Positions 10,218 through 18,895 of a stretch of DNA of 64,000 bases are shown here, in pieces; position 1 is the stretch's first letter, and every line of letters begins with the position of its first letter. The position numbers and the translations under genes were made by a program. The notes below the pieces were generated by a model. It did no database searches. It saw only the letters and a list, made by a program, of their open reading frames with translations, and was not told the origin of the DNA. The stretch is from an uncultured Alphaproteobacteria bacterium (GTDB lineage: Bacteria; Pseudomonadota; Alphaproteobacteria; HIMB59; GCA-002718135), in NCBI GenBank assembly GCA_902521315.1, contig CABYRH010000001.1, forward strand, positions 1-64,000, read 5' to 3'.

Positions 10218-10925
10218 ATGAAAGTTGATAAAGATCAAATATCCGCATGGGGTGTGCATGCCTTTACTGGTTCTGGAGCTATACTGGGGTTTCTTGCCTT
10301 AATATCAATATTAAATAATGATCAAGTTGGAAGTTTTTTATGGCTTGGTATGGCCTTACTTGTAGATGGAGTTGATGGAACTTTAGCCAGGAAGGTTGGT
10401 GTTGAGGAAAAAGCGCCAAATCTAGATGGAATTATTTTAGATTCCATAATTGATTATCTAAATTACGTTATTAACCCAGCTTTAATGATTTACTGGTTTC
10501 AGATGGTGCCATCAGGTTTTGAAATGATTATGCCTGCTCTTATATTTGGAGTTTCTTTGTATACTTTTATCAACGTTAATATGAAAACGGATGATTATTA
10601 TTTCCAAGGTTTTCCTGCAGTCTGGAATGTTGTGGTTTTATATTTCTTTATATTAAACACTAATGAATGGATAAACCTAATTGTGATAATTATTCTATCA
10701 GTATTGACATTCGTCCCATGGAAGTTTGTTCATCCACTAAGAGTAAAATCATTTAGAAATTTAACGATTTTTTTTACTGTTGTTTGGGCAGCAACAACAC
10801 TACGATTAGTCACAAAATCAGAAATAAATTTAATTATAAATGATACAATTGTTCTTTTAATATGGTTAATTTGTACGGGCTATTTTATTTATATTTGTTT
10901 TCTTAGATCGATAAAAGACTACTAA
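10218..10925 (+). CDS. pcs: CDP-alcohol phosphatidyltransferase, phosphatidylcholine synthase-like
   Basis: CDP-alcohol motif DGVDGTLAR...DGIILDSIIDY and multiple TM segments; start KVDKDQISAWGVHAFTGSGA is typical of Pcs. Confidence 0.8.
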   Translation: MKVDKDQISAWGVHAFTGSGAILGFLALISILNNDQVGSFLWLGMALLVDGVDGTLARKVGVEEKAPNLDGIILDSIIDYLNYVINPALMIYWFQMVPSGFEMIMPALIFGVSLYTFINVNMKTDDYYFQGFPAVWNVVVLYFFILNTNEWINLIVIIILSVLTFVPWKFVHPLRVKSFRNLTIFFTVVWAATTLRLVTKSEINLIINDTIVLLIWLICTGYFIYICFLRSIKDY

Positions 10926-11028
10926 AAGCGTAAGTAATGCAATATTTTTTGTATATGCAAAAAATGCATATCAGATAAGTATGAAATTCATTTTTAAAAA
11001 TAAATAAATTTTATTATTAAATTTTCAT

Positions 11029-11079
11029 CGTTCATTTTGAATAATTCAAAACGGAAGTAAACGAAAGTTGAAGGAACGC
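11029..11079 (+). ncRNA. L-glutamine riboswitch (glnA RNA motif), tandem copy 1
   Basis: P1 CGTTC(11029-11033)/GAACG(11074-11078); P2 TTTTGAA-TAA-TTCAAAA; conserved CGGAAGTA (11052-11059); P3 AAC-GAAA-GTT; GAAGGAACGC. Matches the recalled glnA consensus. Confidence 0.85.
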
Positions 11080-11095
11080 ATGCAAGTTATTAAAT

Positions 11096-11145
11096 CGTTC
11101 AATCTGTATTAACAGATCGGAAGTAGGCTAAAGCTGAAGGAACGC
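11096..11145 (+). ncRNA. L-glutamine riboswitch (glnA RNA motif), tandem copy 2
   Basis: P1 CGTTC(11096-11100)/GAACG(11140-11144); P2 ATCTGT-ATTA-ACAGAT; CGGAAGTA (11118-11125); P3 GGC-TAAA-GCT; GAAGGAACGC. Confidence 0.87.
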
Positions 11146-11163
11146 GGATCTTATTATTAATTT

Positions 11164-11215
11164 CCATAGCTAGGCATGAATTATAACGGATAAGAAAGGT
11201 TTGTTATAACTATGG
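11164..11215 (+). promoter_or_regulatory. Bulged hairpin downstream of the tandem riboswitch; candidate expression platform
   Basis: CCATAG (11164-11169)/CTATGG (11210-11215) plus TTATAAC (11181-11187)/GTTATAA (11203-11209). Confidence 0.5.
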
Positions 11216-11274
11216 TTAAAAAATTAGATAAAAAAAAGATTTTCATCTCAAATCTCAAGAGGTTTACTCCTTAA
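11212..11274 (+). CDS. Possible 20-aa leader peptide MVKKLDKKKIFISNLKRFTP
   Basis: ATG lies in the 3' arm of the hairpin; stop TAA (11272-11274) overlaps the next ATG as TAATG. Confidence 0.4.
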   Translation: MVKKLDKKKIFISNLKRFTP

Positions 11275-12680
11275 TGTTTAATGAAATGTATCAATCTGAG
11301 TCAGTTATAAGAAATCATTATAACAACATTAATGATTGGTTAGATCAAATGACTTCAAAAGTTATTCTTGAAAAGAATGCTGAAGCAGAAACTCATTTTA
11401 GAAATATTGGAATTACATTTTCTACAAACAACGAAACTGCAAGAGAAAGAATTATTCCGTTTGATTTAATTCCAAGGATATTTACCTATACTGAATGGTT
11501 AAGGTTAGAAAGAGGAGTAATTCAAAGAGCTAAAGCACTTAATGCGTTTCTTGCTGATATTTATAATCAAGGTGAAATAATAAAAGCCAATATAATCCCT
11601 AAAGAAATTATTTACAAAAAAAAATCTTTTGAACCTTCAATGTTTGGGTTTTCTCCTCCTAGAGATATCTATAGTCCTATAATTGGTATTGATTTAGTAA
11701 GAACAGGCCCTAATGATTATTTTGTTTTAGAAGATAATTGTCGAACACCAAGTGGTGTTTCCTACATGCTAGAAAATAGAGAAATAATGATGCGAATGTT
11801 TCCCGATCTATTTCATAACAACAGAGTAACACCAATAGATGACTACCCAACAAGACTTTTGCAAACCTTGATGAGTTTAGCTCCTATTAAATGTGAAAAT
11901 CCTGAACCAGTATGTGTGTTACTTACACCTGGTCCTTTAAATAGCGCTTATTACGAACATAGTTTTTTATCAGATCAAATGGGTATTGAAATGGTTGAAT
12001 CAACAGATTTATTTGTTGAGGGAAAATTTCTTTATATGAAAACAGTTGATGGTCCAAAAAGAGTAGATGTAGTTTACAGAAGAATTGATGATGATTTTTT
12101 AGATCCTCTATGTTTTAATCCTCAATCTGTAATTGGTATTCCAGGAATTATGGATGTTTATAGAACAGGTGGTGTCAATATCTGTTCAGCTCCTGGAGCA
12201 GGCATAGCTGATGACAAAGCAATTTATATTTATGTACCTGAGATGATTAAATTTTATTTAGGCGAACAACCAATCTTAGATAATGTTGAAACATGGAATT
12301 GCGAAAAGGAACAAGAATTAAAATATGTTTTAGATAATATAAATGAACTTGTCGTGAAAGAGGTTGATGGATCTGGAGGTTATGGGATGTTAATAGGCCC
12401 AAAATCTTCTAAATCCTCTATAGATGAATTTAAAACAAAACTTTCAACAAATCCAAAAGGATATATAGCTCAACCTTTACTTGATCTTTCATTTTCACCA
12501 ACACTCATCAAAAATCAAGTTGAGGGAAGAAGGGTAGATTTACGTCCATTTTGTTTAATTGGAGAGCAAGCTCAATTAAGTTCTGGTGGTTTAACTAGAG
12601 TTGCAATGAATGAAGGTTCGTTTGTTGTGAATTCTAGCCAAGGAGGTGGTGTGAAAGACACATGGGTTTTAGCTGAATGA
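11274..12680 (+). CDS. Circularly permuted ATP-grasp protein (DUF404/DUF407-type)
   Basis: LRLERGVIQRAKALNAFLADIY, GIDLVRTGPNDYFVLEDNCRTPSGVSYMLENRE, RRIDDDFLDP, VDGSGGYGMLIGP motifs. Confidence 0.92.
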   Translation: MFNEMYQSESVIRNHYNNINDWLDQMTSKVILEKNAEAETHFRNIGITFSTNNETARERIIPFDLIPRIFTYTEWLRLERGVIQRAKALNAFLADIYNQGEIIKANIIPKEIIYKKKSFEPSMFGFSPPRDIYSPIIGIDLVRTGPNDYFVLEDNCRTPSGVSYMLENREIMMRMFPDLFHNNRVTPIDDYPTRLLQTLMSLAPIKCENPEPVCVLLTPGPLNSAYYEHSFLSDQMGIEMVESTDLFVEGKFLYMKTVDGPKRVDVVYRRIDDDFLDPLCFNPQSVIGIPGIMDVYRTGGVNICSAPGAGIADDKAIYIYVPEMIKFYLGEQPILDNVETWNCEKEQELKYVLDNINELVVKEVDGSGGYGMLIGPKSSKSSIDEFKTKLSTNPKGYIAQPLLDLSFSPTLIKNQVEGRRVDLRPFCLIGEQAQLSSGGLTRVAMNEGSFVVNSSQGGGVKDTWVLAE

Positions 12681-12689
12681 GAAATAAAA

Positions 12690-13625
12690 ATGTTAAGTAG
12701 AACTGCTGAATATCTATATTGGATAAGCCGCTATATGGAGCGAGCAGAAACGACAGCCAGGCTTTTGGATGTTGGTTATAGAATGTCTCTTTTTCCAAAT
12801 CCAAGTGGTTATAATAATGAATGGGAATCAGTTTTATCCGCTGCTGGCGCAATTGAAGGATATAAAAATAAATATGATACAATTGAACAAAGAAATGTTG
12901 AAGATTATTTATTTTTTGATGAAAGTAATACTTCATCTGTTTACAATTGCATTCTTAATGCAAGAAATAACGCATTAGTGGTCAGAACTTCCTTTACCCC
13001 TGAGTCTTGGTTAGCAATTAATAAAACTTATCAAGAGATATTAAACTTAAAAGAAAAAAAATTTTCTAAATCTGATTTACCTGATCTTACAGAGTGGACC
13101 ATAGAACAAGTAAACTTATTTAGAGGATCGTTAAGTTCATTACTTAGAAATGATGGTTATAATTTTCTTTTTCTTGGTTTATTTATTGAAAGGGCTGATA
13201 ATTCTGCCAGATTATTAGATGTAAAGTATTTTGTTTTATTACCTAAGCCTCAATATGTAGGTGGTAATATCGATAATATGCAATGGAGTATATTGCTTCG
13301 CTCTTTATCTTCTTTTAGAGCTTTTAGATGGGCATACGATGGTAATATTACCGCAACTAAAATTGCTGACTTTTTAGTTTTAAATAATAATTGCCCTAGA
13401 TCTTTAAGTTTTTGTATTCAGAATATTGTTAAACATTTAACTAACCTAACATGCAGTCCAGAAAAAGTTGGAAGAATTTATAATAATTTAAAAGATCTAA
13501 ATACCAAAATTCAAGAAGAAAAAATAGAAACTATTGTTGAATATGGACTTCATCAATTTGTAACACAATTTATTAGAAAAATATCTAGTGTTGATAACGA
13601 AATACATAAGGAGTTTTTTAATTAA
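12690..13625 (+). CDS. Alpha-E domain protein (DUF403)
   Basis: MLSRTAEYLYWISRYMERAETTARLLDV hallmark N-terminus; IERADNSARLLDVKYF. Confidence 0.93.
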   Translation: MLSRTAEYLYWISRYMERAETTARLLDVGYRMSLFPNPSGYNNEWESVLSAAGAIEGYKNKYDTIEQRNVEDYLFFDESNTSSVYNCILNARNNALVVRTSFTPESWLAINKTYQEILNLKEKKFSKSDLPDLTEWTIEQVNLFRGSLSSLLRNDGYNFLFLGLFIERADNSARLLDVKYFVLLPKPQYVGGNIDNMQWSILLRSLSSFRAFRWAYDGNITATKIADFLVLNNNCPRSLSFCIQNIVKHLTNLTCSPEKVGRIYNNLKDLNTKIQEEKIETIVEYGLHQFVTQFIRKISSVDNEIHKEFFN

Positions 13626-13626
13626 T

Positions 13627-14466
13627 ATGGAACTAATAATCGAACACACAACTAAATATGAATATAAAAATCCAGTTGCGGGATTAATTCAAACCACTAA
13701 ACTGCATCCTTCAGAATATAATGGTCTTAAAATTCTAGAGTGGAATGTCCATAACGACTCAGCCAAAAAATCAAATATTTATCAGGATGGTGAAGCTAAT
13801 AATATTCAAAGTTTTACAAATACAAACAAAGTGAAAAAAATACAATTTACAGTTCTTGGAAAAGTTGAAACATTTGATACAAAAGGAATTTACCAGAGCG
13901 CCTCTGATAAAATAGATCCATTAGTCTACTTAAGAGAATCAAATTTAACAAAAGCAAATGCAGATATAAAAAATTTAGCTATTGAAGCTAAAAATGGTTT
14001 TAATGAAAACGAAAATCTAGAAACATCTCATAATTTGATGAATCTAGTAGCTGAAAAAATTGAATACAAACCTTTAACGACAAATAATCAAACAACAGCT
14101 ATTGAAGCATTTAATCAGAAAAAAGGAGTCTGCCAGGATCAAGCTCATATTATGATTGCCGCAGCAAAAACTTTAGGAATACCTGCTAGATACGTTAATG
14201 GTTATATGCATAACAATTCCCATTCTTCAGAATTTCAATCTACACATGCGTGGGCAGAATTTTATATAAATGATTTAGGTTGGGTCGGATTTGATCCCAC
14301 AAATAAGTGCAGTCCAGATGAAAGATACGTACGTGTTTCTTGTGGACTTGATGCAAGTTACGCATCACCTATTAAAGGTGTTTTTTATGGAAATATTAAT
14401 AATGATGCTCAAATAGAAAATCTAGATATTCATGTTCAAACTTTAGAAAATAATTCTCAACAATAA
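13627..14466 (+). CDS. Transglutaminase-like domain protein
   Basis: ELIIEHTTKYEY...; catalytic pattern KKGVCQDQAHIMIAAAKTLGIPARYVNGY, HAWAEFYINDLGWVGFDPT; ATG at 13627 preferred over the track start at 13588. Confidence 0.92.
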   Translation: MELIIEHTTKYEYKNPVAGLIQTTKLHPSEYNGLKILEWNVHNDSAKKSNIYQDGEANNIQSFTNTNKVKKIQFTVLGKVETFDTKGIYQSASDKIDPLVYLRESNLTKANADIKNLAIEAKNGFNENENLETSHNLMNLVAEKIEYKPLTTNNQTTAIEAFNQKKGVCQDQAHIMIAAAKTLGIPARYVNGYMHNNSHSSEFQSTHAWAEFYINDLGWVGFDPTNKCSPDERYVRVSCGLDASYASPIKGVFYGNINNDAQIENLDIHVQTLENNSQQ

Positions 14467-14521
14467 TTTGTTTGAAATATTTTCTTAACTTACTAGTATT
14501 ATTTTAAAAAAAGGAGGAAAT

Positions 14522-14884
14522 ATGTTTCAAAATAAAAAACTACTTCAGTATTTATGGATTTTTAAACCTGAATTAAATGATATTGCAAAAAGAATTGCTG
14601 AAGATCATACAAAATGGATGAATGAAACACATACAAAAGAGGGGGATAAAGCGCTTCTAATGTTAAATTGGTCCATGGGTCCCGAATTCAAAGATGGAAA
14701 TAAAACTGGTAATATGTCTTTAATCTTAACAGAAGTTTATGAAAATCAAGCGGGAATAGATGATCATTTTGAACAAGCACAAAACAATGGCGCAACTTTT
14801 AGAGATGATTTTAGTGATTTTGAAAACAAATGTGAAAATTTAGTAAAAATCAATAGTTCTGATATTATCCATTCAATGTGGTAA
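14522..14884 (+). CDS. Hypothetical protein, possibly dimeric alpha/beta-barrel-like
   Basis: Strong SD AAAGGAGGAAAT before the ATG; 120 aa. Confidence 0.65.
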   Translation: MFQNKKLLQYLWIFKPELNDIAKRIAEDHTKWMNETHTKEGDKALLMLNWSMGPEFKDGNKTGNMSLILTEVYENQAGIDDHFEQAQNNGATFRDDFSDFENKCENLVKINSSDIIHSMW

Positions 14885-14988
14885 ATATAATTTTAAAACT
14901 CTAATTTCTTTTAGATAGATTGCATAATTTATTGTAATATTCAAAATAGCTATCTAAATTACGTATCACATTAGAATTTAAAGTTATT

Positions 14989-15384
14989 ATGGAAATTGAA
15001 AAAATTTTTAAAAATTTAATTTTAGTTGACTTTATTGTCATTATTTTAATGGTAATATCATCTATGAACCAACCAACTGAAATATCCAATCTTTATGAAA
15101 ATATAAATGATGGGTTATTATCTAATTTTGAAAATTTTACCCGAATAGTATCGATTAGTTTATTTTTTTTATATCTATTAACTTTAAATCTACTTTATCG
15201 ATTTATCTCTTATGGAAAATCACTATATTTATTTTTAGTAGTAGCTGGCATAGTTCTAAATTATTTTAGTGGTTCTGTTATTTATACTGCTTTTAGTGGT
15301 ATGCTTGATCAAATTGGTGGATTAATAAGTGGTTCAATTTTAATTCTTTTATATTTTTCTCCAATTAAAGATAATTTTAGATAA
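14989..15384 (+). CDS. Small integral membrane protein (4 TM)
   Basis: Hydrophobic helices in the ORF translation. Confidence 0.65.
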   Translation: MEIEKIFKNLILVDFIVIILMVISSMNQPTEISNLYENINDGLLSNFENFTRIVSISLFFLYLLTLNLLYRFISYGKSLYLFLVVAGIVLNYFSGSVIYTAFSGMLDQIGGLISGSILILLYFSPIKDNFR

Positions 15385-15495
15385 AAAATAACTTAGTTTT
15401 CTGCAATCAAATCAATATTTATGTATTTTTACTAAAATTTAGTTAAAGTATATAAATAGGTTGGTCAAAACCCTTGTAAAAAAAAGACCATAAAT

Positions 15496-15894
15496 TTGAT
15501 TATGGTAAGAACACTAGCTAAATTTATTATTGGTTTATTGAGCTTATGGGCAGTAGCATTTATAATTGCAGAGATTATTGGTGTAACTATATATTTTCCA
15601 TTCACTATAGTTGAAAAGCAAGAAATACCGTACCATAGAATTACTTCAGTCAGATTAGCAGTTTTTCTAACTTTTGCTTACTTTGGATTTAGATATCTTT
15701 TCCTTCAATCAGAAAAACTTTATCCTATTCAATTTTTAGAAATTTATATCAAATCATTTACAATTTGTTGTTTATTTGTTTTTTATACCAGTCAAGTAGA
15801 ATTTAGAGAATACTATTTCGTTTTATTTTTATTTATAGTTTCACTAATATTACATTTTGCATCAAGAAAAAAGATAAGAAGTTATTTTAATTAA
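15496..15894 (+). CDS. Small integral membrane protein
   Basis: Hydrophobic helices in the ORF translation. Confidence 0.6.
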   Translation: MIMVRTLAKFIIGLLSLWAVAFIIAEIIGVTIYFPFTIVEKQEIPYHRITSVRLAVFLTFAYFGFRYLFLQSEKLYPIQFLEIYIKSFTICCLFVFYTSQVEFREYYFVLFLFIVSLILHFASRKKIRSYFN

Positions 15895-15895
15895 A

Positions 15896-15919
15896 ACAAG
15901 CGGTTATTAAACCGCTTGT
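15896..15919. terminator. Bidirectional intrinsic terminator hairpin between convergent genes
   Basis: ACAAGCGGTT-ATTA-AACCGCTTGT, 10-bp perfect stem. Confidence 0.8.
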
Positions 15920-15925
15920 AATTTA

Positions 15926-16357
15926 TTAGTAACCCTCAAATACTGTTCTGAGAATTATTAAAACGAGTCCTACTAATGGAAACATAACTCCTCTTATATT
16001 TGGAGTAATTCCATAATTATTTACAAGATTAAAATACCTAACTACTGAACTAATTAAAGCTATGGCCATAAGCATAAATAAAAATGAATACCAGAATTTA
16101 TATTGTACAACATTTTCCTCATAAGTATTTCCAGTTACATCAAAAGTTAACAATATAGACATTAATAGCATTGTTAGAAAAACTGCACCTAATGGACCTC
16201 TAAAAACTAATTTAGGTTCTTCATTTGAAAATCCTAATTCATTAAAAAATTTATCATTGAAATAAAATTGATAAATAATAAATAAATTAAAAAGCATAAA
16301 TAAAACATGGAATGTGAATGCCATTGTTCCACCAGCTTCTAAAATGATCTGTTCCAT
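15926..16357 (-). CDS. Integral membrane protein, function unknown
   Basis: 4 predicted hydrophobic helices; SD-like AAAGGAGATATT upstream. Confidence 0.65.
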   Translation of the reverse strand: MEQIILEAGGTMAFTFHVLFMLFNLFIIYQFYFNDKFFNELGFSNEEPKLVFRGPLGAVFLTMLLMSILLTFDVTGNTYEENVVQYKFWYSFLFMLMAIALISSVVRYFNLVNNYGITPNIRGVMFPLVGLVLIILRTVFEGY

Positions 16358-16457
16358 AATATCTCCTTTAATTAATTTAATATCAAAAATTGTATGATTC
16401 TGTAAAAATTATTGTTTTTAAATATTTTAAAATTAATTATTTAAGTTAAGAAAAAAT

Positions 16458-17612
16458 ATGGAAAAACAATTATATTTAAATAGTTTTTTTTCTGCATCTA
16501 TATCAATTTTTGTTCCAGTTTTTATTTGGGGCAATACAGTTTCACATTTTCCATGGATTATTGAGAAATTAGATTTCTCAAATAGAACAATTGGATTTCT
16601 GCTGATGTATTTTTCTATAGTCCAATTAATTGCATCACAAATGGCTGGGAGAATTATCGTTCCAAAAATAGGAACAAGAAATACACTTGTGATAGGTACA
16701 TTAATTTTTTCATTTTCACCAATTACCTTTGGTTTATCAAATAATGAATTTATTTTTTTGATGAGTTGTTTTCCTACAGGTATAGGTTTTGGATTTATAT
16801 ATACTACAGCAACAATAGCTACAAATAATGCCGAAATTAAAACAAAATATATTTTACAGACATATCTAAGTGCTTTTTTAAGTTTAGGATTTTTATGTGG
16901 GGGATTATGTTCAGGTTTTTATAGAAATTATAATTTTGATTCACATTATCTTTTTTTTACACTTATTTTTGTTTCAATTTTGTCTTCATTATTAATTTAT
17001 AAATTAGGTTTAAATAGAGATGAAGAAAATATAGAAAAAATGGAAAAATTAAAAATTCCTGAAAAAAATATACTAATTTTTAGTTTATATTTATTTATTT
17101 TTTTAGGTACAGTAATGGCGTTAGTTGATTGGGCACCACTCTGGTTTGAAAGAGAGTTATTAACAACAAGTTTAATTGCTAGTTTAACTATAGTTTGTTG
17201 GGGTGCAGGTGAAACAACAGGAAAGTTTTTAGGAGCTACAATGATAAAATTTACATCAGAAAAAATTGTGGGTGGTTATATGCCATTGATTGGCTCAGTT
17301 ATTTACTTAATAATTATAATGTATGGTAACATATATTTTATTTTAATTGGATTAATTATATTAGGATTTGCGTCTGCTAATTTTTTTCCAATAGTAATAA
17401 GAGTAGCTCTAAATAATACTAAAGATAATTTAAATACTGCTGCAGCAAATCTTTCAACTATTGGCTTTCTTGGATTTTTAGTTGGACCAGCTATAGTAGG
17501 ATATACTTCTGAAATTTATAGTATATCTGCAAATACAAAAGTTATATCTTTTATTTGGGTATTTTTGTTTACATTTTTTTTAATAACTCTTCATCTAAGA
17601 AAAATTAAATAA
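16458..17612 (+). CDS. MFS transporter
   Basis: About 12 TM segments, MAGRIIVPKIGTRNTLVIGT motif. Confidence 0.85.
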   Translation: MEKQLYLNSFFSASISIFVPVFIWGNTVSHFPWIIEKLDFSNRTIGFLLMYFSIVQLIASQMAGRIIVPKIGTRNTLVIGTLIFSFSPITFGLSNNEFIFLMSCFPTGIGFGFIYTTATIATNNAEIKTKYILQTYLSAFLSLGFLCGGLCSGFYRNYNFDSHYLFFTLIFVSILSSLLIYKLGLNRDEENIEKMEKLKIPEKNILIFSLYLFIFLGTVMALVDWAPLWFERELLTTSLIASLTIVCWGAGETTGKFLGATMIKFTSEKIVGGYMPLIGSVIYLIIIMYGNIYFILIGLIILGFASANFFPIVIRVALNNTKDNLNTAAANLSTIGFLGFLVGPAIVGYTSEIYSISANTKVISFIWVFLFTFFLITLHLRKIK

Positions 17613-17619
17613 TATTTTT

Positions 17620-18648
17620 TTAATCTTTACTTGATTTTGCCCAAAGATTTATTTTTTCTTCTTTAGCATATTTATCTATTTCTTTTAATTCTTCAGAAGA
17701 AAATATTAAATTATTTTGACTATCCAAGCATTCATCTAATTGTTCAACAGTTCTTGCTCCAATAAGAGCTGATGTCATATTTTTATGTCTAAGTACCCAT
17801 GATAACGCCATTTGAGGTAGTGATTGATTTCTTTTCTTAGCTATTTTTGTTAATTGCTTAATTTTGATTAAATAACTTTCAGTAATCATTTTTTTATCTA
17901 GCGATGAATTATCTGAAATTCTAGAAATTTTAGGAATAGATTTTAAATATTTACCTGATAACATTCCTTGAGCAAGAGGTGAAAAAGCAATACACCCAAT
18001 ACCTAATTTTTTTAATGTAGATAATAAATCTTTTTCTATCCATCTATTGATCATTGAATAAGAAGGTTGATGAATAAGACAACTAACTCCTCTTTCTTTT
18101 AAAAGTTTATTCATTTTAATTGTTTGCTTTGAACTATAAGAAGAAATACCAACATATAAAGCTTTACCACTTCTAATTGATTGAGTTAAAGCATCAGCCG
18201 TTTCTTCTAGTGGAGTTAATGGATCAAAACGATGTGAATAAAATATATCGACATATTCTAAATTCATTCTTTTTAAACTTTGATCAAGACTTGCAGTTAA
18301 GTATTTTTTTGAACTCCATTCACCATACGGACCATCCCACATATGATACCCTGCCTTACTTGATATTATCATTTCATCTCTATATTTTTTAAAATCTGAT
18401 TTCATAACTTGACCAAAATTTTCTTCTGAAGATCCCGCTGGTGGACCATAATTATTTGCTAAATCAAAATGAGTTATACCTCGATCAAATGCTCTAAAAA
18501 GCATCTTCTTTGCTTCTTTTGACATAGATTTTTTACCACCAAAGTTATGCCAAAGACCTAGTGTAATAGGGGGTAAAAGTAATCCACTATTTCCACATCT
18601 TCTATAGATTAATTCTTGATATCTTTTTGTGTTAGCTTTGTAAGGCAT
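17620..18648 (-). CDS. Aldo/keto reductase, YghZ-like
   Basis: FDLANNYGPPAGSSEENFG, YVDIFYSHRFDP, ALIGARTVEQL. Confidence 0.88.
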   Translation of the reverse strand: MPYKANTKRYQELIYRRCGNSGLLLPPITLGLWHNFGGKKSMSKEAKKMLFRAFDRGITHFDLANNYGPPAGSSEENFGQVMKSDFKKYRDEMIISSKAGYHMWDGPYGEWSSKKYLTASLDQSLKRMNLEYVDIFYSHRFDPLTPLEETADALTQSIRSGKALYVGISSYSSKQTIKMNKLLKERGVSCLIHQPSYSMINRWIEKDLLSTLKKLGIGCIAFSPLAQGMLSGKYLKSIPKISRISDNSSLDKKMITESYLIKIKQLTKIAKKRNQSLPQMALSWVLRHKNMTSALIGARTVEQLDECLDSQNNLIFSSEELKEIDKYAKEEKINLWAKSSKD

Positions 18649-18699
18649 ACTTAAAAAATAATTATAAAATTTTTATATAATAATATATAAATTAAATAA

Positions 18700-18879
18700 A
18701 TGACTGACTTGCAATGGTATGCTTATTTAGGGGGATTTGTAGCTTTTGCAATCGGATGTTACGTATACTATCTTTCGAGAAATAAAGAACTAAATGAACA
18801 GCAGATAAAAAATAAAAAAAGAATTATGAATTTTTTTTTAATTATAGCTTTATTATGTGTTGGTTACTCGTGGTTATAA
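18700..18879 (+). CDS. Small membrane protein (59 aa), not in ORF track
   Basis: Manual translation MTDLQWYAYLGGFVAFAIGCYVYYLSRNKELNEQQIKNKKRIMNFFLIIALLCVGYSWL*; two hydrophobic segments. Confidence 0.5.
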   Translation: MTDLQWYAYLGGFVAFAIGCYVYYLSRNKELNEQQIKNKKRIMNFFLIIALLCVGYSWL

Positions 18880-18895
18880 ATATAAGAGATAATTT

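Noticed and set aside
10953-10971. Hairpin ATATGCA-AAAAA-TGCATAT after pcs as a terminator
   Set aside because: Real inverted repeat, but pure AT-rich stem and no U-tract on the plus strand; too weak to call.
12634-12978. ORFs 12634-12936 (-) and 12769-12978 (+) inside the alpha-E gene
   Set aside because: Overlap a strongly recognisable DUF403 coding frame; low-complexity translation with no motif.
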